A model generated the notes under the pieces. That model had not been told where the DNA came from, did not search any database, and worked only from the letters and a program-made list of their open reading frames with translations. 64,000 nucleotides of DNA from Phytopythium helicoides (lineage: Eukaryota; Oomycota; Peronosporomycetes; Pythiales; Pythiaceae). A program made the translations under genes and the position numbers. Positions 43,800-55,584 of this stretch are shown here, in pieces. The stretch spans positions 744,001 through 808,000 of the forward strand of contig JANFNE010000001.1 in NCBI GenBank assembly GCA_024867545.1, given 5' to 3'. Position 1 is the first letter of the stretch; every line of letters starts with the position of its first letter.

Positions 43800-46700
43800 A
43801 TGCGGGCAGCTCCGGCGGCCTCCCGGCGGCGCTCGGCGCGCGGAGACAGCGACCGCGCGCTCCCCGCGGCGCTCACGACGCTGCGCGAGGCTCCACGAGG
43901 CTCCGGTGGTCGAAGTTCTGGCGCTGGGCGGCGGCGGGCGCTGCAGGAGTCGGCGTTTTTCCAGGAGACGACGGACGACGACGAGTGGACCAGGGCCGCG
44001 CCGGCCGCGTGCGTTGGCGCTTGGGGTGGAGAACGAGGGGCGGAGAGCGCTGACGGAGTGTGCAGGCGAGGAGCGAGGGCGGAGAGAGGCAGACAGCAGC
44101 GCCAGGAGCAGCAGGTCCCGCGCGTTCACGTCGGAGCCATCGACTTCCCAGCCACGCGGTCGGTGCTCTGGTACGCGAGCTTCTAGTAGTTGGAGATGGA
44201 AGGCTGCAACGGAGCTGACGGAGATGGGTGGTAGGGACCGGCGGACGTTGGCAGACCCGGCGGTGGTGGCGTCGGAGCAGGTCCTGCCGCGATTTGTGCT
44301 GACGGCCGCAGGTTGTCAAGGAGCTGTACGGGATTCGGCAGCGAGCGAACGCCAGCGGCTCGTACAAGTCGCCTGCCTGTTATATGCGTGGCGAGGCCCT
44401 CGTGCCAAGCCAGAGGCGGATCAAGCTCGTGGAGGTCGTCTCGGAACTGGTGGAGATTGTTCGTTTCCACAATTGAGGTTGCCAATCAATGCTAACCCTT
44501 CCCGTTGACAGGGAAACCCTCAATCGAGTGGAGGCTGGTGGATTCCCGTTCATTTCACCGATGATTCCGACTTGTCTTTCTCGAAGGTGCGTGGTATTCG
44601 TTTGGATGCTCACCAACATCATGTGTTTTTCTCATTGCCTCGTGAACGGCAGGACGAGTACATGTCTGCCATCAAGGCGGTGCAGCATTCCTATGCAGAT
44701 GATTACAACGAGACCCTCGCATCTAGGTTCCAGGTGCGTTGAGCCTACTGCATTTTTGACCGTGAAGTGTAGTTAACTCACGTTCCTGAACAGCCCCGTC
44801 TCTCGGTGTCCTCATCGTCTGAACACGAGGCTCAGCTGGACTTTCAGCTAGAATTATTGTTCTCTCCGCTCTCTCTGAAGTTCTCACTCATCCGAAATCT
44901 GCCTCTGCTAATGACCCCACTCGCTGCTAGTCTTGCGCAACATGAGTTTGGGAGCACTGAAGATACTCGCAAATTTGGATACTTGACGCTCGACCGCACG
45001 CGAAAGGCAGTGCCATTGTTGAAAATGGATCCTCTCGTGCTTCAACAGCCTGTTGTCGGGATTTGGGTGTACGGTGTCAACTTGAGTGAAGAATGGGATG
45101 AAGAGGTGGCTCGAGAGCAGCTCGCGGATCCTTATCTGTATTTCTCGTGCCTTCATTACCTCTCAGCGCACTCAGTCAAGGAGCGGGTTGGTGTTGCTAG
45201 TAATACCTTTTCTAGTAGCGTTGTATCCGTCGGGTGAGAAGACAAACGGGCGTGACGTCAGCCCACTGCCGCGATTTTTCGAGTGCAGTTTCTCTGAGCG
45301 TGTCCAAGGCGATGAAATCCTTCCGATTGAGTTGTATGCGCACCAAAAATCGTGCTTCGCTGGGCTTGCTCGGTTTGAAGCAGATATCGAGCTTGCACCT
45401 ATGGCAACCTCAAATGCTGCGTGGGAAGGAGCCAAACAAGCGCTCGACATCCCAGAGACCAAGCAATTAAAGCACTTTCAAGCAGAACCAGAAACCGTGG
45501 AAACATCCATGCCCGTCCTGGAATCGGACACGACGTCTTTGAATGTAGCCGTGAGTGGTGCTACTGGGCAAGTTAAATCTCTACATCGAGAGGAGCTGAG
45601 CCATCCCGTCCACCCTCCGTTGGGTCGTTCTCAGCGCTCCAAGAGAGACCGCAGGTGGGCGTGCATGTTGGTAGCATTATTGTTTTCATCCGTTTACTAA
45701 CAGGACTGCCTATCGAACGTCGATTTTAGGACAGCTGCCACAGATGCGCCAAAGTTGAACATCGCAGACAATCAAGCTGGTCTCAGCGATGTAGTCCAAG
45801 AAAATCTTCGTGGCGGCGACGACACTCCTTTCGAACTTGCCGATTCTATCGTCAGCTCAAAGGCAGAGTCAGTGGGGTGGAGCTCCAAGGAAAGTCAAGT
45901 TTTGTCACCAAAAATGGCATCCTCCGGCAGTCAGGCTATTGAAACAGAAAAATTGTCCCGCTCGAGGACTCGTCGATCAAGGAGCCAGCTCCCAGCTACG
46001 CTTGATCCTGCAAACTATCGCAGCTGTTGTAAATCACAGCAGCTTCTGGCGATTCAACACCAACAGATTCTCGAAAATCAACAGCGGCAGCTGCAAGAAA
46101 TGCAGGAGCAGATTGCCCAGCTGCGCAAACTACTTGAGGCAACTTCAACGGCAAGACAGCTATCAGAGGAATCGTTCAATCAGAGTGAGGAAGGATCGCT
46201 CAAGCAAGAACCGCATGTTGAAAATCACGAACAAGGGCGAGGATGAGAGAGAAGAGAACAGACAGTGGAGTCACGTTGGTTCTGAATTGTCACGCGTCTC
46301 TGCGTCACTTCGTTCGTTAAGTCATGCAGTTGAGAATGCTGCTGAGAATGACGAAGGAAAGTCAGGGAGCTCTTTGAGTTCGTTGGAGCTGTCATCATTA
46401 AGTGACGGGTCTCTGGCTTCTGACGATATTTCATCTTTATCGTCATCGTTCATGCGCAGCGGAATCAAGTTTGAAGAAAGTGGCGTCACTACAAGATTCA
46501 ATCATAACGAAGTCGGTACTTGGAATACCCAGGAGAACTTAGATGCACATGATGAGATTCACGATGAAAAGGAAGATGGCAAAGAAGACCAAGCCGAGAA
46601 CAATGGGGAAGCACCATCGCCTGCCGTGGAAGATGATAGCCCAGTAGCAAAAGACAGCGCAGAGAAGCGCACTACCACTTCCACCAGCCCGCAAGACAAC

Positions 46701-47003
46701 GTTATTGATGTTATTGATGATGAAGGGGAGGATGACAGCGAAAGTCATTCAATACGCATTCCTCCGCCACGGTTGCTGCTCCCGGATGCGTACCTTCAGC
46801 AAAGAGGCGCACTTGTTGACCATCATGGAGGGTGCTTCACAGCCCCAACGCCAGACATACACAGTTTTTGTGTCCCGCGCATCCGTTTTTCTCTCGACGA
46901 CGCTCCGAACGCAAGCGGAGCATCTTTCGTTGTATCAGACTCGGAAGACGACGATGAGCTCAGGCTCATCGAGCAAAAGTACCGAAAACTAATGGCGGCA
47001 TAG
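43800..47003 (+). CDS. STIL: STIL/Ana2/SAS-5-like centriole duplication factor
   Basis: Scaffold that links PLK4-type signalling to SAS-6 cartwheel assembly in procentriole/basal-body formation. The strongest evidence is KFGYLTLDRTRKAVPLLKMD followed by PLVLQQPVVGIWVYGV (about 44970-45075), which matches the STIL N-terminal domain (KFGFLTLDQTRKLLLLLESD), then SVKERV with FLVALYPSG. A Gln-rich coiled coil, QQILENQQRQLQEMQEQIAQ (about 46060), sits where STIL has its central coil. The C-terminal half is acidic and Ser-rich, ending DDELRLIEQKYRKLMAA. Early exons (from 43800) include CYMRGEALVPSQRRIKLVEV and NPQSSGGWWIPVHFTDDSDL; introns lie at about 44470-44510, 44589-44651, 44734-44792 and 45654-45729. 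Frame breaks occur near 45205 and 46225. The first exon is GC-rich and less certain. Pairs functionally with IFT172. Confidence 0.72.
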
Positions 47004-47027
47004 TCATCATGTAAGCACGGGCTTTCA

Positions 47028-47513
47028 TTACAAAACACATTCTGGTGTTGCAGCAACCCCAGTGGAGTCGCCTTTCAAGCGCCTTTGGGTCAGTGCCCAC
47101 CGCAGCGACTGGTTCTCACGCTCCAGCGCTACGATGCGAGCTTCGAGCATACCGATGTGTGCGTCCTTGTCTCGTTGAGCACTGATGGAAGCCTCAAGTC
47201 GGACGTACAGGTTGTGCACCACGGTCTCGATGGTTGCGCGCTGCGTGCAATCGCTGCTACTACCGCTGTCATTCCCATCGCTATCTTCGCATGCGTTTTC
47301 TCCCTCATGAGGGTGCTGTTCGACCTTTTCGCGGACTTTTTCGGGGCCGAAAGTCGAGCGGAAAGCATCATCAGCATCAAAGATGCGATGGAGTGAACGG
47401 CAGCTACGGAGCTCACGTCGAAGTGCACTTGTTGCCACGGCGTTGCGCACAAACCTGCGAATCACATCAATCGCTGCCGTCTCCTCAGGGCTTTCATCTT
47501 TTCCTGTTTGCAT
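47028..47513 (-). CDS. Coiled-coil protein of unknown function (161 aa)
   Basis: Single open frame, start MQTGKDESPEETAAIDVIRR. A helical N-terminal part with many Arg residues (AVATSALRRELRSCRSLHRI) is followed by an acidic Ser-rich linker and a C-terminal coiled coil (IGMLEARIVALERENQSLRW). It converges on STIL with only 25 bases between the stops. No family recognised; length and codon pattern favour a real gene. Confidence 0.55.
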   Translation of the reverse strand: MQTGKDESPEETAAIDVIRRFVRNAVATSALRRELRSCRSLHRIFDADDAFRSTFGPEKVREKVEQHPHEGENACEDSDGNDSGSSSDCTQRATIETVVHNLYVRLEASISAQRDKDAHIGMLEARIVALERENQSLRWALTQRRLKGDSTGVAATPECVL

Positions 47514-47590
47514 GATCGTTGCTAGAGCCCTAGGTGACTTCTCAACGATAGCCGTCGGGACCCACTGTCAGCTCGATAATAATACCATTG

Positions 47591-48908
47591 CTAGCACTCG
47601 CCTTCGGCTCGCGGGTGTGGCCGTGGTAAACCCGGCATCCTACGACAAATAACGATGACTGGGAATGGAACCCAGTGAAAATGCAACAATACCTGAGTAT
47701 ACAGTGCTATCTGCGGGCAACGCTGAGCGCACCTGCAGACATTTTGTGGCCCCTGATGTATTAAGTTGGCGCTCGGCAAAAAAACGTTAGGTCTTGGTTG
47801 ACCACGGAGCATGTAGAAGAGAAGCATGAGCATGTTCTTCGAGGCGTTGACGTCGCGGCTCACAGTAGTACCAAAACACCCATTGGATCGACAATGGAGC
47901 ACACTATAAACCTTGCACGTCCGCCATTCCTTGTCCGTGCTGTTCTTGACCTTGCAGAGTCGGAGACTGTACTGGTATTCTAGCTGCCGGTGGCAACGTG
48001 AGTGAAGCTTGCTGGTGCGAAACTCATCAATTGGTTTACACGACAGTAGTTTCTCAATGTGTGCTCGAGTCTTTTGACCGGCCCCGCGGGGCACTTCTTG
48101 ATGAGTCCAGAGTGATCGGTATAGCCTGCACCTCGGTATCGTTGCCGTTGTAGACAGGGTCCAGGATGCTCTTGATCATGACGTAGGCCTCAGCACCATT
48201 CAAGTCATAGACCCTCTTGATGTGACGGTGAAAGCGACGGTAGAAGTTGCGTACGATCGCGTTCTTGGTGTTAGTGGCCATCATTTGGGCTGCGTTCTGC
48301 TGCCACCCAGCGGTAATCTGCCGGTTGCTTGCACGTCGAGCGTCTTCACCTCGCCAAGTGTTGTACAGCGTGACTGATTGCTGGAATGCAAGAGACCCGA
48401 GTGTGGAGTTGGCGTTGCAAACACACGATAGGCATCTGTAGAAGAAGACCTGGTTGAGTGGCTCCACTGCATCGCCCAGTTGACACATCCGCACGGCGTG
48501 GATGTTGGCGAGGACGTAAGCCTCCAGCACGGCCTGGTCCATATCCGCCAGCACGGACTCCCACGGCAAAGTCATGGCCTCATCGCTCTTGCAAAACGCC
48601 TTGAGCGACGTCTTGACGCACACAAGCGAGGATTTGGCGTTAGCTGCGTCACGAGCTTCGACTTCTGCTCGTCGCCTCTTTGACTGACTCTTGCGTGGTT
48701 CTGCACTGCGTTTCTTCCTTTTAGACCTAGCACCGCCTGACGTCGGACCAGCTGCACGTGTTGTCTTGGACCGACCTCGACGAGCTGCGGAAGCAGCTCT
48801 ACTCGTTGTGGATCTGCATAGCCCTGCGGCAGCTTGCCTGGTCTTGCACCTGCCTCGCCGGGGACCTGGATCGCCCTCCGTGCCCGATCGAGCGCGCTTG
48901 TTTGCCAT
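47591..48908 (-). pseudogene. Decayed Fanzor (TnpB-like RNA-guided nuclease), RuvC core deleted
   Basis: Fanzors are eukaryotic, transposon-borne TnpB relatives that use a guide RNA to cut DNA. Frame one (48908 to 48054) has a basic, low-complexity start (KRKKRSAEPRKSQSKRRRAE) and the helical N-terminal domain typical of the group: LANIHAVRMCQLGDAVEPLN, VFFYRCLSCV, then NTKNAIVRNFYRRFHRHIKR. Frame two (48094 to 47591) jumps directly to the end of the protein: DEFRTSKLHSRCHRQLE, the entry to the zinc ribbon, then LHCRSNGCFGTTVSRDVNAS, holding the second Cys pair and the RuvC-III Asp (RDVN), and KNMLMLLFYML. The segments carrying RuvC-I Asp and RuvC-II Glu are absent between them, and the frames do not match across the junction near 48060-48094. 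The first ribbon pair is HxxC instead of CxxC. It should be inactive. Confidence 0.72.
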
Positions 48909-49496
48909 GGTGGCAAATTACACTGTGAGTATGGAGATCAGGGTCGGCAGCCGCTTTCATTCGTTGCCGTTCGAGAGCGAGTGGGCGCTTGACAATTCAA
49001 AACATGCTATTGTCTTATCGTGCCCATTTACGTGTATGCAGACAGAGCTGCAAAGGCCGCTTTATCAGCTTGCCGAGGCTCATGATGGAGCTCTGGAGAT
49101 CCTTCCTATGGCATCTTCAACAAGCAATATGAAGTGTCCATGCAGTGCTGTTGTCATCGCTGGGGAGGGCATCGCGCAACCCGCTTGAAGCTGATGAACT
49201 GCGCTGCCAGCTTGTCAATTGGGCAGTACCGTAAGTTTCTTGCCGTAACGACAGGTATATTTAGTTTCACGTCTCCTTTTTCACGTTTTCCGGTTGAGTG
49301 AGAGTTTATGCGATCGTTGGGATGAGAAGGGTGAATGTAGAAATGGAGGGTTTTGTGGCCATCTACCACAGCGCCAATACCGGGTACCCCGGCCATTCAT
49401 GATGAGGGGTCTGGTCAATGTTGCTGCTCTCCACGCTCCCATTACCAACTCCAATTTCTCTACCTTGGAAAAAACACTTTCTTCGTAACCAGGCGC
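48909..49496. other. Spacer, Fanzor remnant to permease
   Basis: About 590 bases. A plus-strand frame from 48907 (MVANYTVSMEIRVGSRFHSL) opens beside the Fanzor start but matches nothing I know and may be leader or element sequence. No TIR pair was seen around the Fanzor. Confidence 0.35.
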
Positions 49497-52400
49497 TCAC
49501 AGCGTTACGATTGTCGATGGCTCGATCGTGTAGCCGAGCACACCGATAATTAGCCCGTACCCGAGTGTGACGATGAGCACCGATGTTATGAGCGAAAACG
49601 TTACGCCAACCCGCAAGAAGTCCTGAACTTGTAGGTATGGCTGTCCATGGTCGTCTAGTACCAGCAGCGAGTTGATGTTGGGGAATGATGAAAATGGCAG
49701 CGCCATCGCTATGGAAACAAACGGTAAGCGTTTTCGCATTGCCATCATACAGCGAGAAAGAGATAATGTGCGCACCAGCAGAAATAGCGAGCGCACAGCA
49801 GATGACGGGAATGTGCGGGTGCCCAATCTGGATACTGAGTTGCACAATGATCGGCAACAGAATGATTGACGCTACCGTATGGGACACGAATGTCGTCAAG
49901 CAGAGCACCAATGTGCACAGTGACACAGTCACAACCCAGACACTGCCAGATGGGAGGGCGTGGATGACAGACTCGCTGAGGGTGTTCAGCAGTCCTGAGC
50001 GTTGCACAGCCTACGATTGATGTTAGCGATAAAACCCTGGTAGACAGTCATGAACGGTGGTGCAACAACTTACATCTCCGAGGACGTTACCGCCACCAAT
50101 GAGGAAGAGGATATGCCATGAAAATGAGTTGAAGTCGAACTGACTGAGCATTCCAGAGCCGAACATGACAAACTGCACAAAGATAGCATCCACATTCGTC
50201 AGGATTTCGAGTTCTGCTTACAGCCAAGCAAATAACATTCCACGCACCATAAACATGAGCGAGATGATGCCTAAATCACCGAAGGTCATGCTCGTAACCG
50301 AGAAAGACGCCCACAGAAAGATCGTGAGAAGTGTAAGCGAGACGACCGCGACGTGAAGGCTGCTGATCTTCTGTTTCTGGTCGTACACAATTTGCGGAAT
50401 GTACTCGGCATCGCGTGGATCGATAACCCACAGCAAAAACATCCAGCACTAAAGGCATATACATAGTCAGTCATGATGCGGCGATAAACCCCCCAATAAA
50501 CTACTCGTTGACGAACCAAGACGGTGCCCACAGTACAGAAGGGGACAGCGAGGGCCATCCACTGACCAAAGGAGATGCTGTACCCGGCCTTTTCCAGGTA
50601 GGACACAGCAAGCGTGTTTTGGAGCGACGAGATTGGCGTCATCATGCCGCCGAGATTGCAAGCAAATGCAAGTCCAATCAACAGCGTCTTGACATATGCG
50701 CTGTTTGTCGGGAAGTCGCGAATGATGGGAAGGAGCACCTGTGGTACATGAATGTTAGTACATTATCCACGAAAATCGAGCTAAAGGGAAATGCGCACCG
50801 AAACACACAGCACGGGAGCAGTGTGGTTACTAATCCACATGGATAGGAACAAACCCATCAGCATGATTGCCAATAGAAACAGATTTGGGCTCTTCTTGAA
50901 GCGTCGCTGAAGGAACGCAGCAATGTACAGCTCAATTTGGCACTTGGCAAAGGCTGCGGAGATTGAGTAGCTGCAGTCCCACGCGCGAAATAGCTTAGAT
51001 GTTGCACATCTGTAAAATAGAAGAGACAAGTAGTAGCATACCCGCCCATGATAAGGATCGTCGTGTGGTTCACGAGCTGAGACATCACTTCCTTTGCGGA
51101 CTCCTCTGCGATCAAGAAAGGTGATTAATATGGCGCATCCATCGTTTGAATGGGCGAGCGAGATGCATACTCGGGGTTAGCAGCACGTCGGGGTGCTGCT
51201 TGTCGTTCAGAATGTGCAAGAATACAACAAGAGGTGGAACGAGAAGCGCCGTTGCAAAGTAAGGAACGGCTTCGGTCACCCAGAGGGTCGTGACAAACAC
51301 GAGCATGGCAAGGCACCGCTGCTGCACTTCCTCTCCTACGAGCGACGACATTGAGCATAAATCGTTACAGCTCTTCAACAAATCTCTATGCAACATTCCA
51401 AAAGCTTTACCCTCTGGGGTCACCCGAACGATCAACAGGAAGACAAAGAAGAAAAGCGAGACAGACAGAGGGATGAATTTCACCTGAGGCAAAAAGAAAG
51501 TGAGACTTGAGCTAACATGTTGCCGTTCACGCTTTCTGGTGGGTACCTTTCGCAAAAGCGAATGCTGGTCACCCTGCATGCGCTTCACGCGACGCTCCAT
51601 GTTTCCTGCCTCGAGCTTGTCCCTAGCAGTATTCGCATTACAATGATATTAGCATCTATCTTAACAGTTTGGGATAATCGTGAAAATAGTTGTGGACCCA
51701 CTTGGAAGTGAGGCGGAAAATGCGATCCAGAAGCTCGCCTATGTCGTCCGAGGCATAGAATGGCTCCTTCTCCAGCCGCTTCATGAAGCCATCAAGCGTC
51801 TTCTCCTTGATGGTCTTGTCAAACTTTCCGAGCCCAAAAACTGTCAGTCGATACTTGCAAAGCACAAAGGAGAACAGCACGGTACCTTCTTGACGATTTT
51901 GCGGAAGCCCGAGTGATTAATCTGCACAAATGTGCGCAAATCAACAAGCGTGTCGTACATATCTTGCAGCGCCGCAAAGCCGTGATCTGAATCATAGCAG
52001 CACGCAGAGCTGAGTCAGCAATTCAAAATCTTTGATACAATTCAGATGGACGATTGGTGGCTTTTCACAGAACCAAGCGACGCGTGCAAGCAGAGCCCGA
52101 GGGTATTACCTTGCGAGAGCGTGCGTGAGCGCGAGTGCACATGTCCGCGCGAGTTCTCCTCGTCCGCGACTGTGTCCTCAAAGGTGATGATGGACTTGCG
52201 CAGTGAGACGATCCTGCCCGTGTAGAAGTCGTTGACGATCTTGAGGTTGGCGTTGGTGACCTCCCAGAACTGGTCCTTGGCGTCCTGCACCTCGTCCACG
52301 ACGTGCTTGAGCAGCGGATGCGTCTCGTCGACGACGCGCAGCTGCACGTCACCGCCAGCTCCAGGGCTGCCTGTGAGCTGCTGCTGCAGCTTCTCCGTCT

Positions 52401-52524
52401 TGCGCTCCTGCTTCTCAACCTCGAACGCCACGCGCTTGATCAGCCGCTTGAGCCGCTTGTACTGCACGTAGTAGTCGCGCCACTCGGCATTGGCCGAGAT
52501 CTCCAGCTGCTTGCCGAACTTCAT
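49497..52524 (-). CDS. SPX-domain anion permease (low-affinity phosphate transporter type)
   Basis: Plasma-membrane transporter with the Pho87/Pho90-like layout: SPX sensor plus divalent-anion:sodium symporter (SLC13/DASS) domain. Start MKFGKQLEISANAEWRDYYV at 52524. SPX continues with YKRLKRLIKRVAFEVEKQER, FYTGRIVSLRKSIITFEDTV and, across an intron at about 51828-51890, GFRKIVKKFDKTIKEKTLDG, whose lysines form the inositol-pyrophosphate surface in this family. About 10-12 membrane segments follow (FIPLSVSLFFFVFLLIVRVT, AMLVFVTTLWVTEAVPYFAT, FACNLGGMMTPISSLQNTLA, FVSHTVASIILLPIIVQLSI) and the C-terminal VGVTFSLITSVLIVTLGYGL. Roughly nine short introns. Substrate is probably phosphate by architecture. 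Divergent from the leucine-rich gene by 183 bases. Confidence 0.85.
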
Positions 52525-52707
52525 GCCGCCTCCCCGCGATCGCCGCGACCAGCCGGCCTTTCTCGCCTGACGCGGGTGGTTTCCCTTTGCGAAGTGAGCC
52601 ACCGCCACACTCAGCCGGCTGATCCGGTTACCTTCGCGCAACACGCCTGGCGCCACTACGCGACACCGCCCTCCACCCCACCATTTGCCTCGTGAGAAAG
52701 GCCGGCG

Positions 52708-54203
52708 ATGGCGTTCCGCCGCGAGGTGCCGCCGCTGGAGCAGATGCTGCTCAAGTTCGTGTCCAAGTCGGGGCGGCTGGGCCCGCAGATCGTCAACGAG
52801 CAGACGCTGGCGCGCGCTCACCGCGTGGGGAAACCCGGCAAGTCGCGCACGCACAAGGTCAAGCAGGAGGTGATCCGCGCGCTGCTGCAGAGCGGCCGCA
52901 TGGGCGACGACACGCTGCCAGACAACTTTTTCCACGAGAGCATGACGCGGCTCGAGATCATCGGCGGCAAGATCTCCACCGTGTTTATCGAGAGGGTGCG
53001 CTGCTTTCCAGCGGGCTGGGCTGTGCGCTTTTTTCTCAGGGAATGCTGACCCATCCCGACACCCACAATTCCCAGGTCTCCAAGATATGCCCAAAGCTCC
53101 ACACGGTCAACTTCTCGGGCTGCTTCCGGCTCACGGACGATGCCATCGAGGTGCTGCTGCGCAACTGCCCCGGTGCGTGGTGGCGTGTCCGACTGTTCGT
53201 GGCAACTAAATACTCATCCGGTCTGCTGTGCAAACAGACATCAAGGACCTGAACCTGGAGAACTGCCGCAAGCTGACGGATGCGACGCTCGATCACCTGC
53301 GCAAGCTCGCGCCGAAACTTCAGGTCCGTAATACTTCTCGATCTTGGTGGCACAAGTGATGCGGTCTCTCACTCTTTAATCAGTGCGTGGACGTAGGCGG
53401 AAACTTCAACATGACCATCCCGGGCATCACCAAGCTCATCGAGAAGCACCCCAATCACTCCAAGTTCACGCGCGTCCATATCTCGGGTCATGCCGTGACG
53501 GATCAGTATGTCAATTGTTATCAATGTTGGAGAGCGTCGAGTTCACGATCACTTACTTTGTCGTCGAACAGGATGCTGAAGACCATTATGGCCAAGTGTC
53601 GAAAGCTGCACAGCCTTAGCGTTGGCTACTGCTCCGTATCTGACGACGCGTTGATCGCGCTTCTCAAAAAGCGCGAATCCGTTTCGCGACTGAGCCTGCA
53701 TTGGAACGTCGGCATCACGTAGGTCTTTGAAGGGTTGTGCTCCAGATGGATATTATTCTCTAACGCATTCTCGCAGTGACCAGCTCCTTCGCTACATTGC
53801 TGAAAACGCCCGAAACCTTCAGGAGCTCAACCTTTGCGGCGTCAAAAGCGTTTCTGCTGACGTATGGAATTGCTTGTAGTTTGCCTGTGTGGTAAATTGT
53901 GTTGTCTAAACATTCGGTTTGTGCAGGCAATTATCGCGACGATCCATGCTAAAATGGGGGCGCTCTCGGAGTTGGACCCAATGATGCCGCCCCCGCCAGC
54001 CCTTGCCGATCCTGAGACAGCCGAGCCAGAGCGCAAGCGCCTCAAGAAGGTCGACTTTCGTTATACGACGTATGTCCTTTACTTCATTCTAAGCGCACGG
54101 TGGTGTCAACTAACACAAATTGCTCGGCCTTTGTAATAGGGTCTCCAAGGAAGCTGCTGCTGCTGTGAAGGACCGGTACCCAGACCTTCAGATCACGTAC
54201 TGA
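52708..54203 (+). CDS. Leucine-rich-repeat protein (AMN1/F-box-LRR-like)
   Basis: Seven or so exons. The N-terminus [20 protein letters not shown] resembles a domain before cysteine-type LRRs; repeats follow: [60 protein letters not shown] and [17 protein letters not shown]. These are the 26-residue repeats typical of Skp2/AMN1-type proteins, often F-box adaptors, but I do not see an F-box. The C-terminus has a proline stretch ([12 protein letters not shown]), a basic patch ([10 protein letters not shown]) and [20 protein letters not shown]. Introns at about 52996-53073, 53174-53238, 53322-53383, 53508-53569, 53719-53776, 53861-53925 and 54070-54140. Function beyond protein binding cannot be told. 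Confidence 0.7.
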
Positions 54204-54410
54204 ATTCCATTTGCCACATATCCATCCTTGTCACTCTTCATGCATGCTATCAATCTTTCCTAGCTAGCTACACTTGATAAAGCACCTTCACACTCAGCAC
54301 TGAGCTCTCCAAACATGTTCAAGCTGTGTCTTCACCTTTCACATTAACCCTTCAATATACTTGAGTAAGCCTGCAGCTGCACTACAAGGAAACCACAAAC
54401 CAAATCAAGC

Positions 54411-55476
54411 TTAGAGTGCTCGAAATTCACTCCACAGGTTCTCAGCAATGCACAAACCTATAGTAGCGCGTCGCCTTGGGATTGTAGGTTTTGCAGTTTT
54501 CACACATCTTGACCAAATCGGCTTTGAGCTCTGCGACGTTTGCATACTCTCTGAATTTCATCCGCTGGCTGATCGTCTGAAGGTCAATCGGCTCCTTGAC
54601 GTACGCCAGGTAATCGTTGTACTTGACAATGTCCACAGGTTCACGAAATGGCCATGCATCTCGGTGGTTGGAGACCATCTCCAGTAGCTTTTGCAGGTTT
54701 TTCTTTTGCTTCTTTCTGGATGAGCATAAGCAACGAGTGTTTAGTACTTTTATCTCCGTAAACGATAAAGCAGTGCCGGTTGACCTTGGTGGCGACCCAA
54801 ACTCACTACTCACAAAAGGATGCGATTCGCCTGTGGGCATCACGTCGAGTGAGTTTCGAGAACGAAACCAGCACGCTATACTGCGCAAACCGTCTTGGAT
54901 GACAGCCCGGATGGACTTCATCTTCTGTTCCTCTCCTTGAAGGTGCTCGAACATATCGCGAGTGATCCAAACCCAGTTGCTGTCAAACGAGTCTGGTTCG
55001 TCACTAAAGACGCGAGGACGCTTTCCGGAGGTGGACATCTGGTGCGTCGCCGTCGACGCCACTGGCGAAGTCACACAAGGTATCTTCTCTTCGAGCGAGA
55101 TTTGCACTCGAAAGTGTACTCGCAACGATTCATCGAAGTGATGGCTCCTGAACAACGTGGACACGCTGGAAAGGTAACGGATCTCGGTACCTGGCGCCGT
55201 CGCTGCCTCCAGATCCGTGGCGTAGTGTCCGTCGTCCTGCTTTAGATCATCGACCGCTATTTCGTGGAGCGGGTGCTCGATTCCAAGCTTTTTCCTGACA
55301 AGCTCCACAAGAACGGAGCCTGTGTCCGTCTTGCGGCACTCCAGCTGAAACACGCGTCCCGCAAAGATGCCGGTCAGCTTCATGAGCTCTGGTTCATGCC
55401 GGTGCAACGCCATTTCATCGACAGCTTGCTTCCTTGGCGGCGAGGATCGATCGTCGCCCATCAGGACTTTCGACAC
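54411..55476 (-). CDS. Bromodomain protein next to GCN5
   Basis: About 350 residues. The N-terminal half is unfamiliar (GIFAGRVFQLECRKTDTGSV, HEIAVDDLKQDDGHYATDLE). A C-terminal bromodomain is clear: WPFREPVDIVKYNDYLAYVK, EPIDLQTISQRMKFREYANV, then KADLVKMCENCKTYNPKATR, with the conserved acetyl-lysine-binding Asn in CKTYN. One base shift near 54455 extends the frame through CIAENLWSEFRAL to a stop at 54411, which completes the last helix; otherwise it stops at 54442. Its bromodomain resembles that of GCN5, whose stop lies only 109 bases upstream on the same strand. No acetyltransferase domain is present. Confidence 0.75.
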
Positions 55477-55584
55477 AATGCCGACCGAGGAAAAACGGAT
55501 GTAGCGAGAACAAAAACGCCCAGTCCCATCGCAGTGTATTCAATGCATCAGCTAGCTCATCGAATACCTACTACTCTGCTCATT

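Noticed and set aside
48691..49188. Plus-strand frame overlapping the Fanzor start
   Set aside because: Antisense shadow in its first half; the rest matches nothing and has no neighbouring support.
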